DNA of 64,000 bases from Lethocerus indicus (GCA_019843655.1 JACDQD010000007.1:28548816-28612815), one strand, 5' to 3'. Positions 44,002 to 55,913 are shown, counted from the first letter of the stretch. The notes: generated by a model not told the origin, from the letters alone. A program made the numbers and translations.

Positions 44002-44650
44002 GGGATATATCTTGGAGGTTGCTGGGCAGTGGGACAGTGGGGCAGCAAGGGGGGCCCCTATAAGTGGGCCACCACCGGGAGGTGGGCCAGCCCCACCACC
44101 GGCCCCGGCCCCGAGAGAGAGACAGGCTCTGGGGCCGCCACTCGTCGAGGCGACGCCGCGCCGCATGTAACACCGCCCCATCATCATACACACACACCCT
44201 AATATCTCAACAGCCCCAACAGCCCTCCGAGGATAGCGACACGACTGCGGCCGCCCCACCCCCCCCCCTACACAGGACGACCGTCTCGAGAAGACAGAGG
44301 ACAACGCACCGACAACGCTTCAAAACAGGTCCTTAAAACTAATAATTAAAATAGCGCCACTCACCGTGAAAAACTACGTACAGATAATAATAGTGAACGC
44401 GTCCAGTAGTGTGTCTTATAATCAAGTGTGAACACTCCACAGATATATACAGTCTTCGCCCTATCGGTTTCGTACAGATCGGCAGAATCGGAAAGAATTC
44501 ATTTTAACGGAATAATTGCGAATTTGTGAGATCTTTGTACGTTTTCGCGATCATCATTCGGGATAATTTGTACATTTGTAGTGGTCAGTTTTTTGCCCCC
44601 TCCGAGTTCTATACAGTTCGCATTCTGTCAATATACGGCCAAACTGTTCG
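44002..44650. other. GC-rich stretch without gene
   Basis: Pro/Arg-rich short frames on both strands (44040-44340) look compositional rather than coding. Confidence 0.4.
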
Positions 44651-44654
<4 letters not shown>

Positions 44655-44700
<46 letters not shown>

Positions 44701-44922
44701 GGTGTCCAAAAATTAACGCGAGATTTGAATTTGCCACCAACATCTTGCAGTAAAGTCGGCGACTGGTATTAAAAAAATACCATTCGACAGCCGATAGTTT
44801 AGGGTCAGTACAAATGGGGGCGTTACATACGATAGAACAACGTGTTTTCATTGTTGGACAATATTTCAAAAATGATGACAGTTTGGCAGCCACAGTTCGA
44901 TTCAAATCGCGTTAATTTTGGG

Positions 44923-44985
<63 letters not shown>
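44655..44985 (+). repeat. paired (TA)n runs bracketing a Tc1/IS630-type element
   Basis: 44655-44697 and 44927-44985, separated by the 227-bp element. Confidence 0.85.
44699..44925. mobile_element. deleted Tc1/IS630-type element, copy 4, between two (TA)n runs
   Basis: AGGGTGTCCAAAAATTAACGCG to GCGTTAATTTTGGGAC, with (TA)n at 44655-44697 on the left and 44927-44985 on the right. Confidence 0.75.
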
Positions 44986-44990
<5 letters not shown>

Positions 44991-45559
44991 GATCCATCCC
45001 CAGTAGTCTTCAAACTATTATCTATTACTTCTTCCTTCCAAGATATTGTTTCGTTTGTTGTCCAGCGTTCGATATTTTATATATTTTCTTACTGGTCTGT
45101 TGCGTCCAAACCTCAAGTTTTCGTCTGTACTCTCTTTTATCTCATTTTCTAATTTCACGTAGATTTACGTTCCGTATTGTCTGTCGCCGCTTTTGTTGAT
45201 TTGTTCGGCATTTTCGTTTCCTCTCTGTCGCGTAAATTGTATATCTGTGTGATTCTTTGTACGATATACGAAAATACTCAGAGCCGGTATTGTGACAGCA
45301 ACGCACAAGGCGTGTTATACAGACGTAATATACTCCGTTAATTCGTGGACTATTTCGTTCGTCAGTCTACTGTAACCTATCTGGGGTGGGGGGTGTCTAT
45401 CGCCAGACCGGTTTCGTGTAGAAGAACTGAAATTCAATGAAAATTCTCGGTTTTTTCAATGAAAAAATTCATTGAACACAATACAAGAGTATTTTCCAGT
45501 TTCAGATACTTAATTTATTCATAAATGCAGTAAGAATCGAATCAATCATTCGTTCAGAT

Positions 45560-45706
45560 TCAGGGTGTACTTGAGGTGTTCCTCAAGAGAGGGAAATTTG
45601 CCGGAAAAGTGGCGGCGGAGAGTTGTGTCGATAATATCGGTGAATATATATAGTAGATTAATAATTAAAATTTCAAATGTTGATTAGTTTTGCGTACCCC
45701 TAATAT
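45560..45706 (+). mobile_element. mariner-derived MITE, copy 4 (reverse, left end eroded)
   Basis: Contains GAGGTGTTCCTCAAGAG, TTTGCCGGAAAAGTGGCGG and GATAATATCGGTGAATATA, ending GTACCCCTAATA. Confidence 0.6.
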
Positions 45707-45744
45707 ATCTATCCCAGGTACGGTGGGAAACAAACCTCGATATA

Positions 45745-45890
45745 CCGTAGATTTCGTCTTCAGTAGCAGTCACTGCACGGACAGTGCAAGTGAACTAAGT
45801 GACTAGCCCTACCAGCCCATTTCTACTGAAGATGGCGAGCGACCGAAACCGGTCTGGCGGGCTCGGAAGAACACGAAATCTACACGTAAT
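45745..45890. mobile_element. short foldback fragment
   Basis: CCGTAGATTTCGTCTTCAGTAG to GAACACGAAATCTAC. The + motif CTACTGAAGATGGCGAGCGACCGAAACCGGTCTGGC is close to intact. Confidence 0.6.
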
Positions 45891-46272
45891 TCTAAACTAT
45901 AACTCGCCTTCTGCAGTGTAGACGTTTCCGTATATCGGACCGCGTCTATTCGGGTCGTCAGCATCGTTTAGCACAGGTGTCACACACCCCTTCTCCCAAC
46001 CGGAACTGGAGGGACCCCCCCGGGGGGGGGGGGGTTTGAGACCCGGACGTGGCATCAGTGTCAACCCGGATTAAGTTTAAGTGTCGCCCCTTAGTGGGTC
46101 ACTAAGACTGAGCTCGCGCCACCATTTAAAACAGAACGACAAGGAAACAAATCCGCACGCGATTAATCGTTATTTATCGTTTTTGGTTTATTTATTTTTT
46201 TTTTATCGCGAACGTATAAAAAAAGTGGGACGATGTTAATAATTCAATGAGGGGAGCATAAAATATTTTTTG

Positions 46273-46567
46273 CTGTAGTCTCGTGTGTTTCTGGTCTTCT
46301 GATAGACCGGTTTCGGCCGCTCGCCGTCTTCAGTAGCGGTGCGTGTCAGTCACCCTGGCGCGTGGAGTCCACTTGTACTGCCAGATATACTGTCACAAAT
46401 ACCGACAGTGCGGGTGACACGGTGACAGTACAGGGCAGCGAGGATGCCCAAAAAACATCCCAAAGTGACTGACACACCGCTACTGAAGATGGCGAGCGGC
46501 CGAAACCGGCGAGAGAGCGGAATCTACGGTATTCCCAATTCCTCGGAGACCACAAAACAGGTATTCT
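46273..46567 (+). mobile_element. complete foldback retroelement
   Basis: Exact 12-bp duplication AAATATTTTTTG at 46261-46272 and 46568-46579. Starts CTGTAGTCTCGTGTGTTTCTGG and ends CCACAAAACAGGTATTCT. Confidence 0.75.
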
Positions 46568-46934
46568 AAATATTTTTTGTTTGACTGGTCCGGCTTTTCG
46601 CAATTTTCCCCAAAAAGCGACAGAATTTCTCCTTAAATACGCTCATTCATTAAGTGTGACAGTTTTTTTCAAATTGAGGCGACGCCACAAGGAAGAAATC
46701 TCACCTGTTACGACATTTTAATACGATATTGTATTATAAGTGAATTGGGACACAGTCAATAATTCGCATTCGCTCGGAAAACGAGCTAAAATATTTAAAA
46801 AATAACTAAATGTTCAAGTGCACGTAGTCGAATATTTCGGTGCCAAGTGGCCCAAAGTGAGTGTATAATCAATAATCTATCGGAACACACTATTCCACAC
46901 AAATCCGCAATGACTTAGTTGCCAAACGCGATAT

Positions 46935-47240
46935 TCTATAGTTTTCCGCAGATTTCGGGTTTGGTCTCTTGCTAGACCGTTGTCGGCCTTCCGCCATCTT
47001 CAGTAGCGGTGTGTCACTTCGGCTCCTCGGATGTTTTCCGGGCATCCTCCCTTTGCGCTGTCGGTATTTGTGACGGTATATTTGACAGTGCAAGTGACCG
47101 ACAGTGCCAAAGTGGCTGACACCGCTACTGAAGATGGCGAGCGGCCGAAAACGGTCTGGCAAACCGGCGAGAGGAGACTGAAACACGCGGAAATCTACGG
47201 TATTCCGACTCCTCGCAGTCCAGAAAACAGGTATTCTGAG
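46935..47240 (+). mobile_element. foldback retroelement
   Basis: CCGCAGATTTCGGG to CAGAAAACAGGTATTCTGAG, with both arms present. It lies next to a solo mariner end at 46908. Confidence 0.65.
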
Positions 47241-47604
47241 CTTAATAAATAAAATTGATTGAGTTATCGTTGATGAAGCGGTGTGAATTGGGCCGGCTGT
47301 TGGATAGGATGTGGGTCATAGCGCCGGTTGCCGCATACCGATCGCTCGGGATAGGCCTACTTTAAATTCTTACCCGGGTTAAAATCGTTGCCGACACAAC
47401 GCGGCCACCCTCTCGGGGCGAGGGGAGCGCGCGTGCACCGAACGGGGTCAAACCCGGGCCGGACCTCCGGCCACCGAAAATGTCCGACCCTTCGACCGAT
47501 TCCGAATAGGAAAAGAACAATTAAAAACCGGAGTGAAACTGCTTATATCGGCTACTATCGACCGAGAACTGTTGCAGTCCCAGGATACTTAATACAAGTG
47601 AAAC

Positions 47605-48045
47605 TCAATACCTGTTTTGTGGTCGACGGGGGGGTTGGAATTCTACGGTATTTCGTGTGTTTCTGTCTCCTCCTGCTAGACCGGTTTCGGCCGCCCGCCA
47701 TCTTCAGTAGCGGTGTCAGTCACTTAGGATTCAAATATCCTCCCCATGCTTATGTACGTAAATGTAGTAAGGGCGGAACGAATGTAAAACTAGTTTAGAA
47801 TACCTCTTTTGTGGCCTGCGAGGGGTTGGAATACCGTAGATTTCGTGTGTTTCTGTCTCCTCCCGCCGGTTTTTTGTAGACCGGTTTCGGCCGCTCTAGC
47901 GGCGTTTAGTCACTTTTTTTCGGGCGTCCTCACTGCACTATCATTGTATCACTTAGTGTACTGTGCCAAAGTGACTTAACAACACCGATACTGAAGGTGG
48001 CGGCCGGCCGAAACCCGTCTGGCGAAAGACCAGCCGGCGAGACGA
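47605..48045. mobile_element. two foldback copies in a row
   Basis: ACCTGTTTTGTGGTCGACGG arm at 47610-47725 and ACCTCTTTTGTGGCCTGCG arm at 47800-48045. The second runs into minisatellite block 5. Confidence 0.65.
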
Positions 48046-48245
48046 GGCGATTTTGGCGCTAAAAACCACATTTTTGGGCCTAAAAACCTCAATATTGGGC
48101 CGATTTCGAGCCTGAAAATCCCATTTTTGGACCTTAAAACCGCATTTTGGGGCCGATTTTTCGCTTAAAAACAACACTTTCGGGCCTAATAACCGCATTC
48201 TTGGGTAGATTTTGGGCCTAAAAACCGCATTTTTGGTCGATTCCT
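48040..48245 (-). repeat. GCGGTTTTTAGG minisatellite, block 5 (reverse)
   Basis: Same monomers in reverse complement (CCTAAAAACCGCATTTTTGG), more than 32 kb from block 4 and directly after a foldback copy. Confidence 0.75.
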
Positions 48246-49436
48246 AAAGCTGCGTCAATTTTTGAATTTATGAATCCTGTCATTTTTCAAATAGTGGCGG
48301 CATTGTTGATATAAACGTTGTTGCATTGTTGAACAAAAAAAATCCTTTCCCTTTCCCTCGTCGCTTGTGTTGGATACTGTTGTGGAGCATTGAAATCTTT
48401 CAATTTCTGCATTCTTCAATGAAAAGAAACCAACTAGTTTGACGGTGGGCTCGAACCCATTCATTTTTAATAAGACTCTAATTATTCTAACGGAAATTGG
48501 AAAGTGACTTTTTTCCTTCGTACTCGGGTCACAACACTTCATCCGGATGAGTCCCTCAGATGGGTGAATTCCCGGCTGTTCCTTTGTTTGGAAACCACCC
48601 TGGAGTAGTCCCCGGGATAGGAGAACGGCCGTCAGAATTGACCTCGTCATATACAAAGCCCCCGTATAGGACTTACGGGGTTCAACCCCGTAGACATCCT
48701 CCGAAGTCCTCCCAGCCGTCCTCCGTTCGCCACGAGCTCAACAGTTGATGAACTCGTCCTGATCAACTGCTAGCGGGCCTAGAGATCCCCGAGATTCTTC
48801 TTCGAGACAAACAGGAGACGCGAAGATATGTGTTGACCATTTACCACTGTAAAGGTCCGACTGTGCGACGGGTGAAAAGAAGGACAGCGTTCGTGGAGCA
48901 GGACCGCTGTTGACTTTTTTCCAAATTCATAAGGCCGTCGTCCTCCATTCGGCCCACTCCTTATGAATATTCAGACCGCCCAAGAAACGGGACATCGCGT
49001 TGTTAACCCGACAATTAGGAGAGGCCCCCGTCCGCCGTCTAAATTACCACCGCCCGTTTATACGCCTTATTTATTATTTCTGGCCACCGTTATATCCGAA
49101 AGAAAATTGCGTTAACTCCAAAAAAAAAAAAATTACGGACCCGGTTAACTCGAAAATAATCTACATTACCATTACAATCTGCCATTACAAATGGCGATTC
49201 AACGGCCGTCTGGATTTTCCGTTTTCATTCGTACAGTAAAAAAAAAAAATGGGACCCTACGTTATTATACTTGGCCAAACATCGCAATATTTCGTTACAT
49301 ATCGTATATGTTTTACACGAAGAGCTGTATAAAATAGATTTTTCTACAATGAAAATTGTTAATAAACACTGAAAACATTAGAAAAGTGTACCGATAGTTT
49401 ATATATTTTTAAATAACAATAATTTTCGGTGTTATC
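48246..49436. other. no gene recognised
   Basis: A 133-codon frame on the minus strand (48255-48656) has no recognised motif and no flanking splice evidence. Confidence 0.35.
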
Positions 49437-49619
49437 CAAGGTAAAAGTAATCACAACATTTTGACTTTGAAATTCATTTTATTTTGCTAAACTTTAATTA
49501 TTAACTCTATATATTCACCCGACAACTCTCCGCCACTTTTCCGGTATTTTCGATTCCTCTCCTGAAGAACTCCTCAAGACCGAAATACATCTTATCAAAT
49601 TGTCGATTACTTTCGGGTA
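49437..49619 (-). mobile_element. mariner-derived MITE, copy 5
   Basis: AGGTAAAAGTAATCACAACATTTTGACTTTG to AAATTGTCGATTACTTTCGGGTA. Same interior, with a diverged left terminus. Confidence 0.65.
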
Positions 49620-49811
49620 AAATATAAAGTGCATAATAACTTATTGTCAGTTTGAAACTCGAGAGTTTAAAAAATCCACGTTTTAAGGAATACGTAGCCG
49701 AAAATTTTCTTTGCTACCTATCGGACGTTAATAATATTCTATCAGATTTTTCCTAGAAATTTTAGAATTTTCTCATAAACGCATTTGTTTTTATACTGTA
49801 TATTTATTTAC

Positions 49812-50010
49812 CGTAGATTTGTTGTGTTTCTGTCTCCTCTCGCTGGTTTGGTCTTTTGCTAGACCGGTTTCGGCCGCTCGCCATCTTCAGTAGCGCTGTG
49901 TTAGTCACTGTTGGCACTTTGGATATTTTTCGGGCATCCTCCCATTGCACACACTGTCACTGTCACTGTCACTGTCACCGTCACTTGTACCGTACCACAG
50001 TGCAGGAAGA
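49812..50010 (-). mobile_element. foldback left-arm fragment
   Basis: CCGTAGATTTGTTGTGTTTCTG, motif antisense at 49858-49895, then a (CACTGT)n stretch. No second arm. Confidence 0.65.
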
Positions 50011-50174
50011 GTCGGTTCGCTCTTGGGAAAATGAAAGTTGAATTATGCGCTCTATTAAAAGCGCACTTGTAACGATCCGTAACATCCTCGATGTCCTCAC
50101 ATCGAGGCGAATATTCGTCACTTTTCCCCGCTTCTTAATCACCCGGTCCTAGTTTTATGGATAACAATATTGTC

Positions 50175-50650
50175 CGTACAGTCAATAAAAAAGGACATCA
50201 AAACTTACAACAGACAACAAACTGACAGTATACAAATCCATATTAAAACCGACACGGACTTATGGGGTAACGCCAAGAAATCCAACGTCGCCCGCATCCA
50301 GAGATTCCAGTCGAAAGTCCTTCGTACCATCCTTAATGCCTCCTGGTATGTTTCTAACCACAGAATCCTCCATGACCTCAACATACCCGGACAGTGGACG
50401 AAGTCGCAAAATCCCCGGCTCCTGAAGTTCCACTCCCGCCCCTTTCCCTTCATCACCAATCCACTCGTTCGGTCCCTTTCCTCTCTCACCCAACCATTAT
50501 CCTAGATAGGCCTAGAGAGATCTACCGTAAAACCTATTTCATACATTGTGAAAAGTGCCGCCATTGGACGGCCTCTTTTATCATTTCATTCAGGCGAGTT
50601 AAACACGCACTCAACACTTGTTATGATATAATTAATAAAAAAAAAAACCG
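50175..50650 (+). pseudogene. jockey-like LINE 3' end, truncated
   Basis: Reads LWGNAKKSNVARIQRFQSK, VLRTILNASWYVSNHRILHD and LNIPGQW, the C-terminal end of a jockey-type ORF2. It stops at 50503, with a conserved 3' UTR and an A-rich end (AATTAATAAAAAAAAAAA). The WTYGI segment is lost by an internal change. Confidence 0.75.
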
Positions 50651-50700
50651 TCAATAAAATCAGTAATAAATAAATTTATTATGTTCGAACAGGGCAGGTG

Positions 50701-50751
50701 ATGCTGTGCTGGAGAATCGCCGCCGCACTGATCGCTCTCCTCGTCGCGACG
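50701..50751 (+). CDS. possible signal-peptide exon of an unknown secreted protein
   Basis: ATG followed by MLCWRIAAALIALLVAT, an uncharged hydrophobic stretch after one Arg, as in a signal peptide, then a perfect donor GTGAGT. An AG acceptor (GTTCGAACAG) lies 8 bp before the ATG. No downstream exon can be assigned with confidence. An open, Cys- and Arg-rich stretch after TTTCTTAG at 56427 continues in phase 0, but 5.7 kb of repeats intervene. May be chance. Confidence 0.3.
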
Positions 50752-51892
50752 GTGAGTTTCTTAATTTTATTATTTTTTTTTGTTTCATTAATTGGTATAG
50801 TCACAACTACAATTTCTAGATTGTATCTAGTGACAGTGCTCCGACTTTACACTGACTAGGACTAGTAACGAAGGGATAATTTCGGGAACGGAAGGATTTA
50901 TACCGGGAAGCCGCTAAATTTTCGGTGAACGAACGGGACTTTTTTAGGTAATCGCGAATTCCGTTAGAGACATACGGGGGGCGTTGGTAATTTTTCCAAG
51001 GATTTACAGGAATTGCGAGGATTTAGTGTCTCTATAAAGAGAATTAGACGGCTCGGTGGTGGCCCCCAAATAGGTTTCGGTAGGCTGTTGATAATTAATA
51101 TTTTGTTCGAGAGTGATAGAGTCTTCAGTAGTGACCAAGTAGAGTCGTTTCGTTACTGTACGTTTCGGTCTTGTACGCGGGTTCCGTCTAAGAGCAGTAC
51201 CGCGCTCGATTTTCAACAGGATGTTGGGACCGGTTCAGGAAAACGGGAGGACACGAAGTAACACGAAGACATTTTTTGGCAATTCTAATCTTATTTAGTG
51301 GCGAATAGGTAGATTTCTTTACGGGGCAACGATTTAGACCGGTTAAGTACGGTGGATGAACGGCGCCGGGTGCGGCAGTTTCGAATCCGTGTCAAGGACG
51401 CTTCTTCCTCCTATTCCTCCTGTTCCTCTTTCTCTTCCGTCTTCTTCTCCCCCTCCACCCCCTCCCGCTATCGACCGCTTCCTCGCGCTATTCCCGCTGA
51501 CCCATATTCCTCCCTCTACAGAAAATCGGTCATAATGTCAGTGTTATATTAAACCGGCTCCCGCCGTTAAAGTGTACGGCTCGGGTTAGCGCCTCGACGC
51601 CAAGGGGGCTGGGGTTGGGGGCTATTCGTGGCCCCGAACCACTCACTATAGGTCACTGTACCGGCATTCCTTCGGTAATATATTCGGCCGTCTCGGCGCG
51701 TCCAAACGCGAATCGTCAGAAAATTTAGGCCGTTACAGCTCCGATTTTAAATTCCAACTTTATAAGTGGGCCCCCGCAGTCAAAGTCCGCCTTCATCGGG
51801 GCTATTTGTGGCCAACCCCCACCCCCCCCCCCCCCCCCTCCGCTCGGCATTCCTTCTGTAATATATTCGGGTATCAAGTCGTTTATAAAATA
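50752..51892. other. no gene; repeat shared with 54.9 kb
   Basis: 51121-51265 (GATTTTCAACAGGATG, GGACCGGTTCAGGAAAACGG) resembles 54935-55020 and, in reverse, 53655-53745. Confidence 0.4.
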
Positions 51893-52434
51893 CAGAGGGG
51901 TCCAAAAAAATGTATCCACCGTTTAAAAGACCATAACTCGCAAACTAATTGACGGAGTTGTCTCATTTTTGGTAGTGTTATAGTGTTGTAGTTCCGGCAA
52001 TAGCGCCGTACAAAAGCGTTGTATTGCGTTGTTCTGTTTTGTGTCGGATGACAGTGGCCGGATAGTCAGTGTTCTGTTGTGTCAGTTCTACCTTGTGCTA
52101 CTCGAGTAAACGTGGCTGGCGCAAGGCTTACATTCGATGGAAGGAAAAGTCAATTTTGAAGTGGTATTTTAAGTACGAAAACATTAAAATGAGTATCAAA
52201 CAGAGCCAATATCCGATTGAACACGTTGCAGTCAGCAGTTGGTGCTGCAGTTCGGTTGCATCGTCTGTCTGTGGATGTTAATAATGGTGACCATTTCGAA
52301 CACCTACAGTGTGATGATATCTTCAAGTTGGACTTTAAGCTACACTTTCACCAAAAATGAGAGACAACTCCAATCAATTAGTCTGCAAGTTATGCACTGT
52401 TAAACAGTGGATACATTTTTTTGGACCCCTCTGT
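51893..52434 (+). mobile_element. deleted IS630/mariner element, copy B
   Basis: CAGAGGGGTCCAAAAAAATG to TTTTTTTGGACCCCTCTG between TA dinucleotides. Contains KEKSILKWYFKYENIK (N-terminal helix-turn-helix region), then NNGDHFEHLQ near the right end, with the DDE core deleted. Confidence 0.85.
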
Positions 52435-52436
52435 AT

Positions 52437-53363
52437 AATACTCCATATTTAAATTGGAGACCGGAATTCGAACCCGGTTACAAACGGTTGATGAACAGTG
52501 CGATTCGTTGCCGCAAAGAAATTTATGCGAATGAGACCAATTATTTCCAATAGAGACGTTGGAATTATTTTTCTATTGACGTTTATATAGCGCAATTGGC
52601 AGCATACTGACACTGGGCGTTTCCTATCAAAGCCCCGGCCAAGACAAATACAAATACTTTAGAAATGTATCAAATAATATTCATTTTGTGTCGAAACTCG
52701 TAATATTTTTTTATTTGAAATATTTCTTTATATCCGAAAATACGGACTTGCCTCGCGATTACGAAATCTGCAAGAGAAATTGGATAAAACGTTGATTTTT
52801 TTTTCGCAATCCGAATATTGAAGAAAGCATTGTTGGGCCCGGGAAGAAACATTGTTGAATCCATTTCTATATTGTTTTGTACGTTAAAGCGGAATGTAGG
52901 TATACGCCTATATTTGTATTTTTTGAGTGACGAGTGGCAAACAACAGGACTTTAAATTGGAAGCGGTATGTACAAATTATAATGTACTTGATGAGTACAT
53001 GTTATTGAAGTTATATATGAGCTACACTCCTGATCACTTTCACCCTTCTGTTACAAATCCGGTACATAATCCACGTAACTCTCTCTTCTCTCTCTTGGTA
53101 TTTTTCTACTAAAAGTAGCACTTTTCTCCGTATTCGGCCTAACGTGAAAAATATTGTTACTAACCGAACTGGGGACTAAGTCCTAGTGACACCACCGTTA
53201 TTATCTAAGTTTCGTCTATTTGGTGTAATCCTGTTTTCAGCATCTATTATTCTTTAAGTGGGTCCCTATAATACTATTGCTATTGTTTTACTATTATTGT
53301 TTTCAATTACGACCATTACGAGATAGGCGGTACAACAAAATATTAGTGATTCGATCTTAATAT
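52437..53363. other. no gene recognised
   Basis: AT-rich DNA between an IS630 derivative and a mariner MITE. Confidence 0.4.
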
Positions 53364-53585
53364 TAGGGGTACCCAAAAGTAATCACAACATTTTGACTTT
53401 GGAATTCATTTTATTTTGCTAAAAAAGAAACTTTAATCTATTAATCTACTATATATTCACCGATGTTATCAACAACTCTCCGCCGCCACTTTTCCGGCAA
53501 ATTTTCGATTCCCCTCCCTCGAGGAACTCCTCAAGACCGAAATAAATCTTATCAAATTGTCGGTTACTTTTGGGTACACCTAATA
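53364..53585 (-). mobile_element. mariner-derived MITE, copy 6
   Basis: TTAGGGGTACCCAAAAGTAATCACAAC to GGTTACTTTTGGGTACACCTAATA, 222 bp, well preserved. Confidence 0.75.
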
Positions 53586-53772
53586 CTTTAGGATGTCGGA
53601 TGTTGGATGTCTTGGTGGGTTTACGACAGTTCTACGCCTTATGTCCACGTCACTTTCAATAGAGCGTTGTAGATTCGTTTTCCCCGAACCGGTCTCCACT
53701 TGCTATTGAAAATCAAGTGCGGCACTTTTCCTCGACAATACAGATAACTATGGAACAAATTTTTAATTTATT

Positions 53773-53950
53773 GCGGGTACCCGAAAGTAATCAACATTTT
53801 GACTTTAATAAAGAAACTTTAATTATTAATCTACTATATATACACCGATATTATCGACAACTCTCCGCCGCCACTTTTCCGGCAAATTTTCGATTCCCCT
53901 CTCTCGAGGAACTCCTCAAGACCAAAATGCATCTTATCAAATTGTTGATT
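53773..53950 (-). mobile_element. mariner-derived MITE, copy 7, right end lost
   Basis: GCGGGTACCCGAAAGTAATCAACATTTTG to CATCTTATCAAATTGTTGATTG; the final inverted end is missing. Confidence 0.65.
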
Positions 53951-54413
53951 GTAAGCAGTCGACAGCTAGGTGGGACCGCAGGCTGTGATCAGACCGAATT
54001 CTGCGATGTCGAAGAATTGGTATAGTCAAGTAGGTAGGCGAGTGGTAACCGGGTCAGGGTCGGAGGCTGTCGTCCGATTGGTGCAGACGGCCGGCGGCGC
54101 TTCTCCATTCGGACCAATCGCCGACGGCCCGTCGAACAGAACCGGAGAACCGGTCTCTAAAAATACGGGGGCGCCCCGTTAAGTTTCGTCAAACCCGTTC
54201 CCGATGTCGCCCAACGCAACGTATTCGCGCCCAAACGAAAACATATTTTCGCGGAACACTTCGAGGCGGTCGATTCGGGGAAAACTCCAAGGGTTTCCTC
54301 CAAGGGGGAGGATGAGAAGGAGGAGGAGGACCCCCTGAGTCGCAAAACGCTTAACATTTGAAATGTCATATTAGATTTCATCGCATTGAACATACACATG
54401 CCAGTTAAGCCTG

Positions 54414-54458
54414 CTTCCGACGTTTCGAAACTGCTGCCGGTTCCGTCATCAAGGAACG
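54414..54458 (-). ncRNA. second hammerhead-like motif (CTGATGA type), copy 2
   Basis: Minus strand: TTCC (helix I), TTGATGA (C-to-T in the first core base), linker C, GGAAC...GTTTC helix II, GAAAC, GTC, GGAA (pairs with TTCC). All helices pair; only the first core base is wrong. Confidence 0.45.
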
Positions 54459-54652
54459 CCTGCGAAGTCCGACTCAACGGCATACAGGTTTTGACAAAGC
54501 TCGATGAGGAAACAGGCAGTAAAACTGTTTTTCCCTCTCGGGTCATAAACACAAGGTTGGGCGTTAACGATTTTATGAAGGATAATAAACTGAAACTATC
54601 GAATTTTGTAGTTCAATCGATCCCCCACGGCTGCTTTAAAATGCAGGTATAT

Positions 54653-54862
54653 ATTAGGTGTACCCAAAAGTAATCGACAATTTGACAAGATGTGTTTCGG
54701 TCTTGAGGAGTTCCTCAAGAGGGGAATCGAAAATTTGCCGGAAAAGTGGCAGTTGTCGATAATATCGGTGAATATATAGTATATTAATAATTAAAGTTTC
54801 TTTTTAGAAAAATAAAATTAATTCCAAAGTCAAAACATCGATTACTTTCGGGTACCCCTAAT
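54653..54862 (+). mobile_element. mariner-derived MITE, copy 8
   Basis: TTAGGTGTACCCAAAAGTAATCGAC to TCGATTACTTTCGGGTACCCCTAATA. The + strand reads FDKMCFGLEEFLKR, then IENLPEKW, the mariner C-terminus. Confidence 0.75.
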
Positions 54863-55239
54863 AAATTAAAAATTTGTTCCGTAGTGATCTATATTGTCGA
54901 GGACAATTTGTAAGGCCGTTTCGTTTCGGTACGTTCGTGTCTTCTTCAGGTCCAAAAGTGCCGCACTTGATTTTCAATAGCAAGTTGAGACCGGTTCGAG
55001 GAAAAACGGGAGGACAAGTCCGCGCTCTTCCCAGAGTGAAAGTGACCGCTCTACTGTAAAAACGAAATATACTAATTCTTTTATCGCAAATTTTTTACAC
55101 CTTCAATACTTTTTTTGTACTCAGAACAGGTTAGAAAGGTTCAAAATTCACCCAGCAGCTGTACGATAGAGCGCAAACATTGATACACGAGAAACGTCCA
55201 TAATAGATCTGGAAAAAACCGTTTTCATTTTTAGAATAC

Positions 55240-55520
55240 CAGTGTTGTGGTCCGCTAGGGGTTTGGAATACCGCAGATTTCTGTCTCCTCTCGCCTCGGT
55301 CCGGTCTTTCGCTAGACCGGTTTCGGCCGCTCGCCATCATCACAGTAGCTAGTCCAGTTTGGCACTTTGGATGTTTTTCGGGGGGCATCCTCACTGCACT
55401 GTCACTGTCACTCAGTGTACAGTGTACCAGAGGAGTACAGCGACTTTGGCGAGCGGCCGAAACCGGTCTGGCGAAAGACCAGACAGGCGAGAGGAGGCAG
55501 AAATACACGAAATCTACGTT
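55240..55520. mobile_element. foldback retroelement
   Basis: ACCAGTGTTGTGGTCCGC to GAAATACACGAAATCTACG. The right motif is truncated (starts GGCGAGCGGCCGAAACC). Confidence 0.65.
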
Positions 55521-55851
55521 TACATACTGTTTTTTTTACCACTTTTGCTGATATTCATCCAGTTAACGAGGGACGTATATATATATATATATATCAAGAT
55601 TGATTTATTTTTTTTTACAGTTTTTATTTTTGAAATTCCACACGCGGTATATCCCCGATCTCTGTGCGTCAAATTAGCGCGTAAGGAACGTCCGTAAACT
55701 TGGTATTTAATCGGAGACGGAGGAGCCGGCGGTAGGGACCTGGAGCGGGGCTCCAGGTATGTCGGTCATTGGGTCACAGTCGTCCCAGACCGCACTTTTT
55801 TCCGTTCCTAATACTTCCGATACGTCGGCCTCAACGTTTTGAACCCGGTAC

Positions 55852-55913
<62 letters not shown>

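Noticed and set aside
43847..44304. Arg-Glu repeat proteins on the minus strand
   Set aside because: Direct translation of a (TC)n microsatellite and GC-rich flank.
47440..47480. tRNA B-box-like GGGTCAAACCC
   Set aside because: No cloverleaf or matching A box could be built. The same holds for TTCGAACCC near 52470 and 48450.
54157..54552. 131-codon minus-strand frame as a gene
   Set aside because: Overlaps the CTGATGA-type hammerhead-like motif and repeat sequence shared with 16 kb; no protein family recognised.
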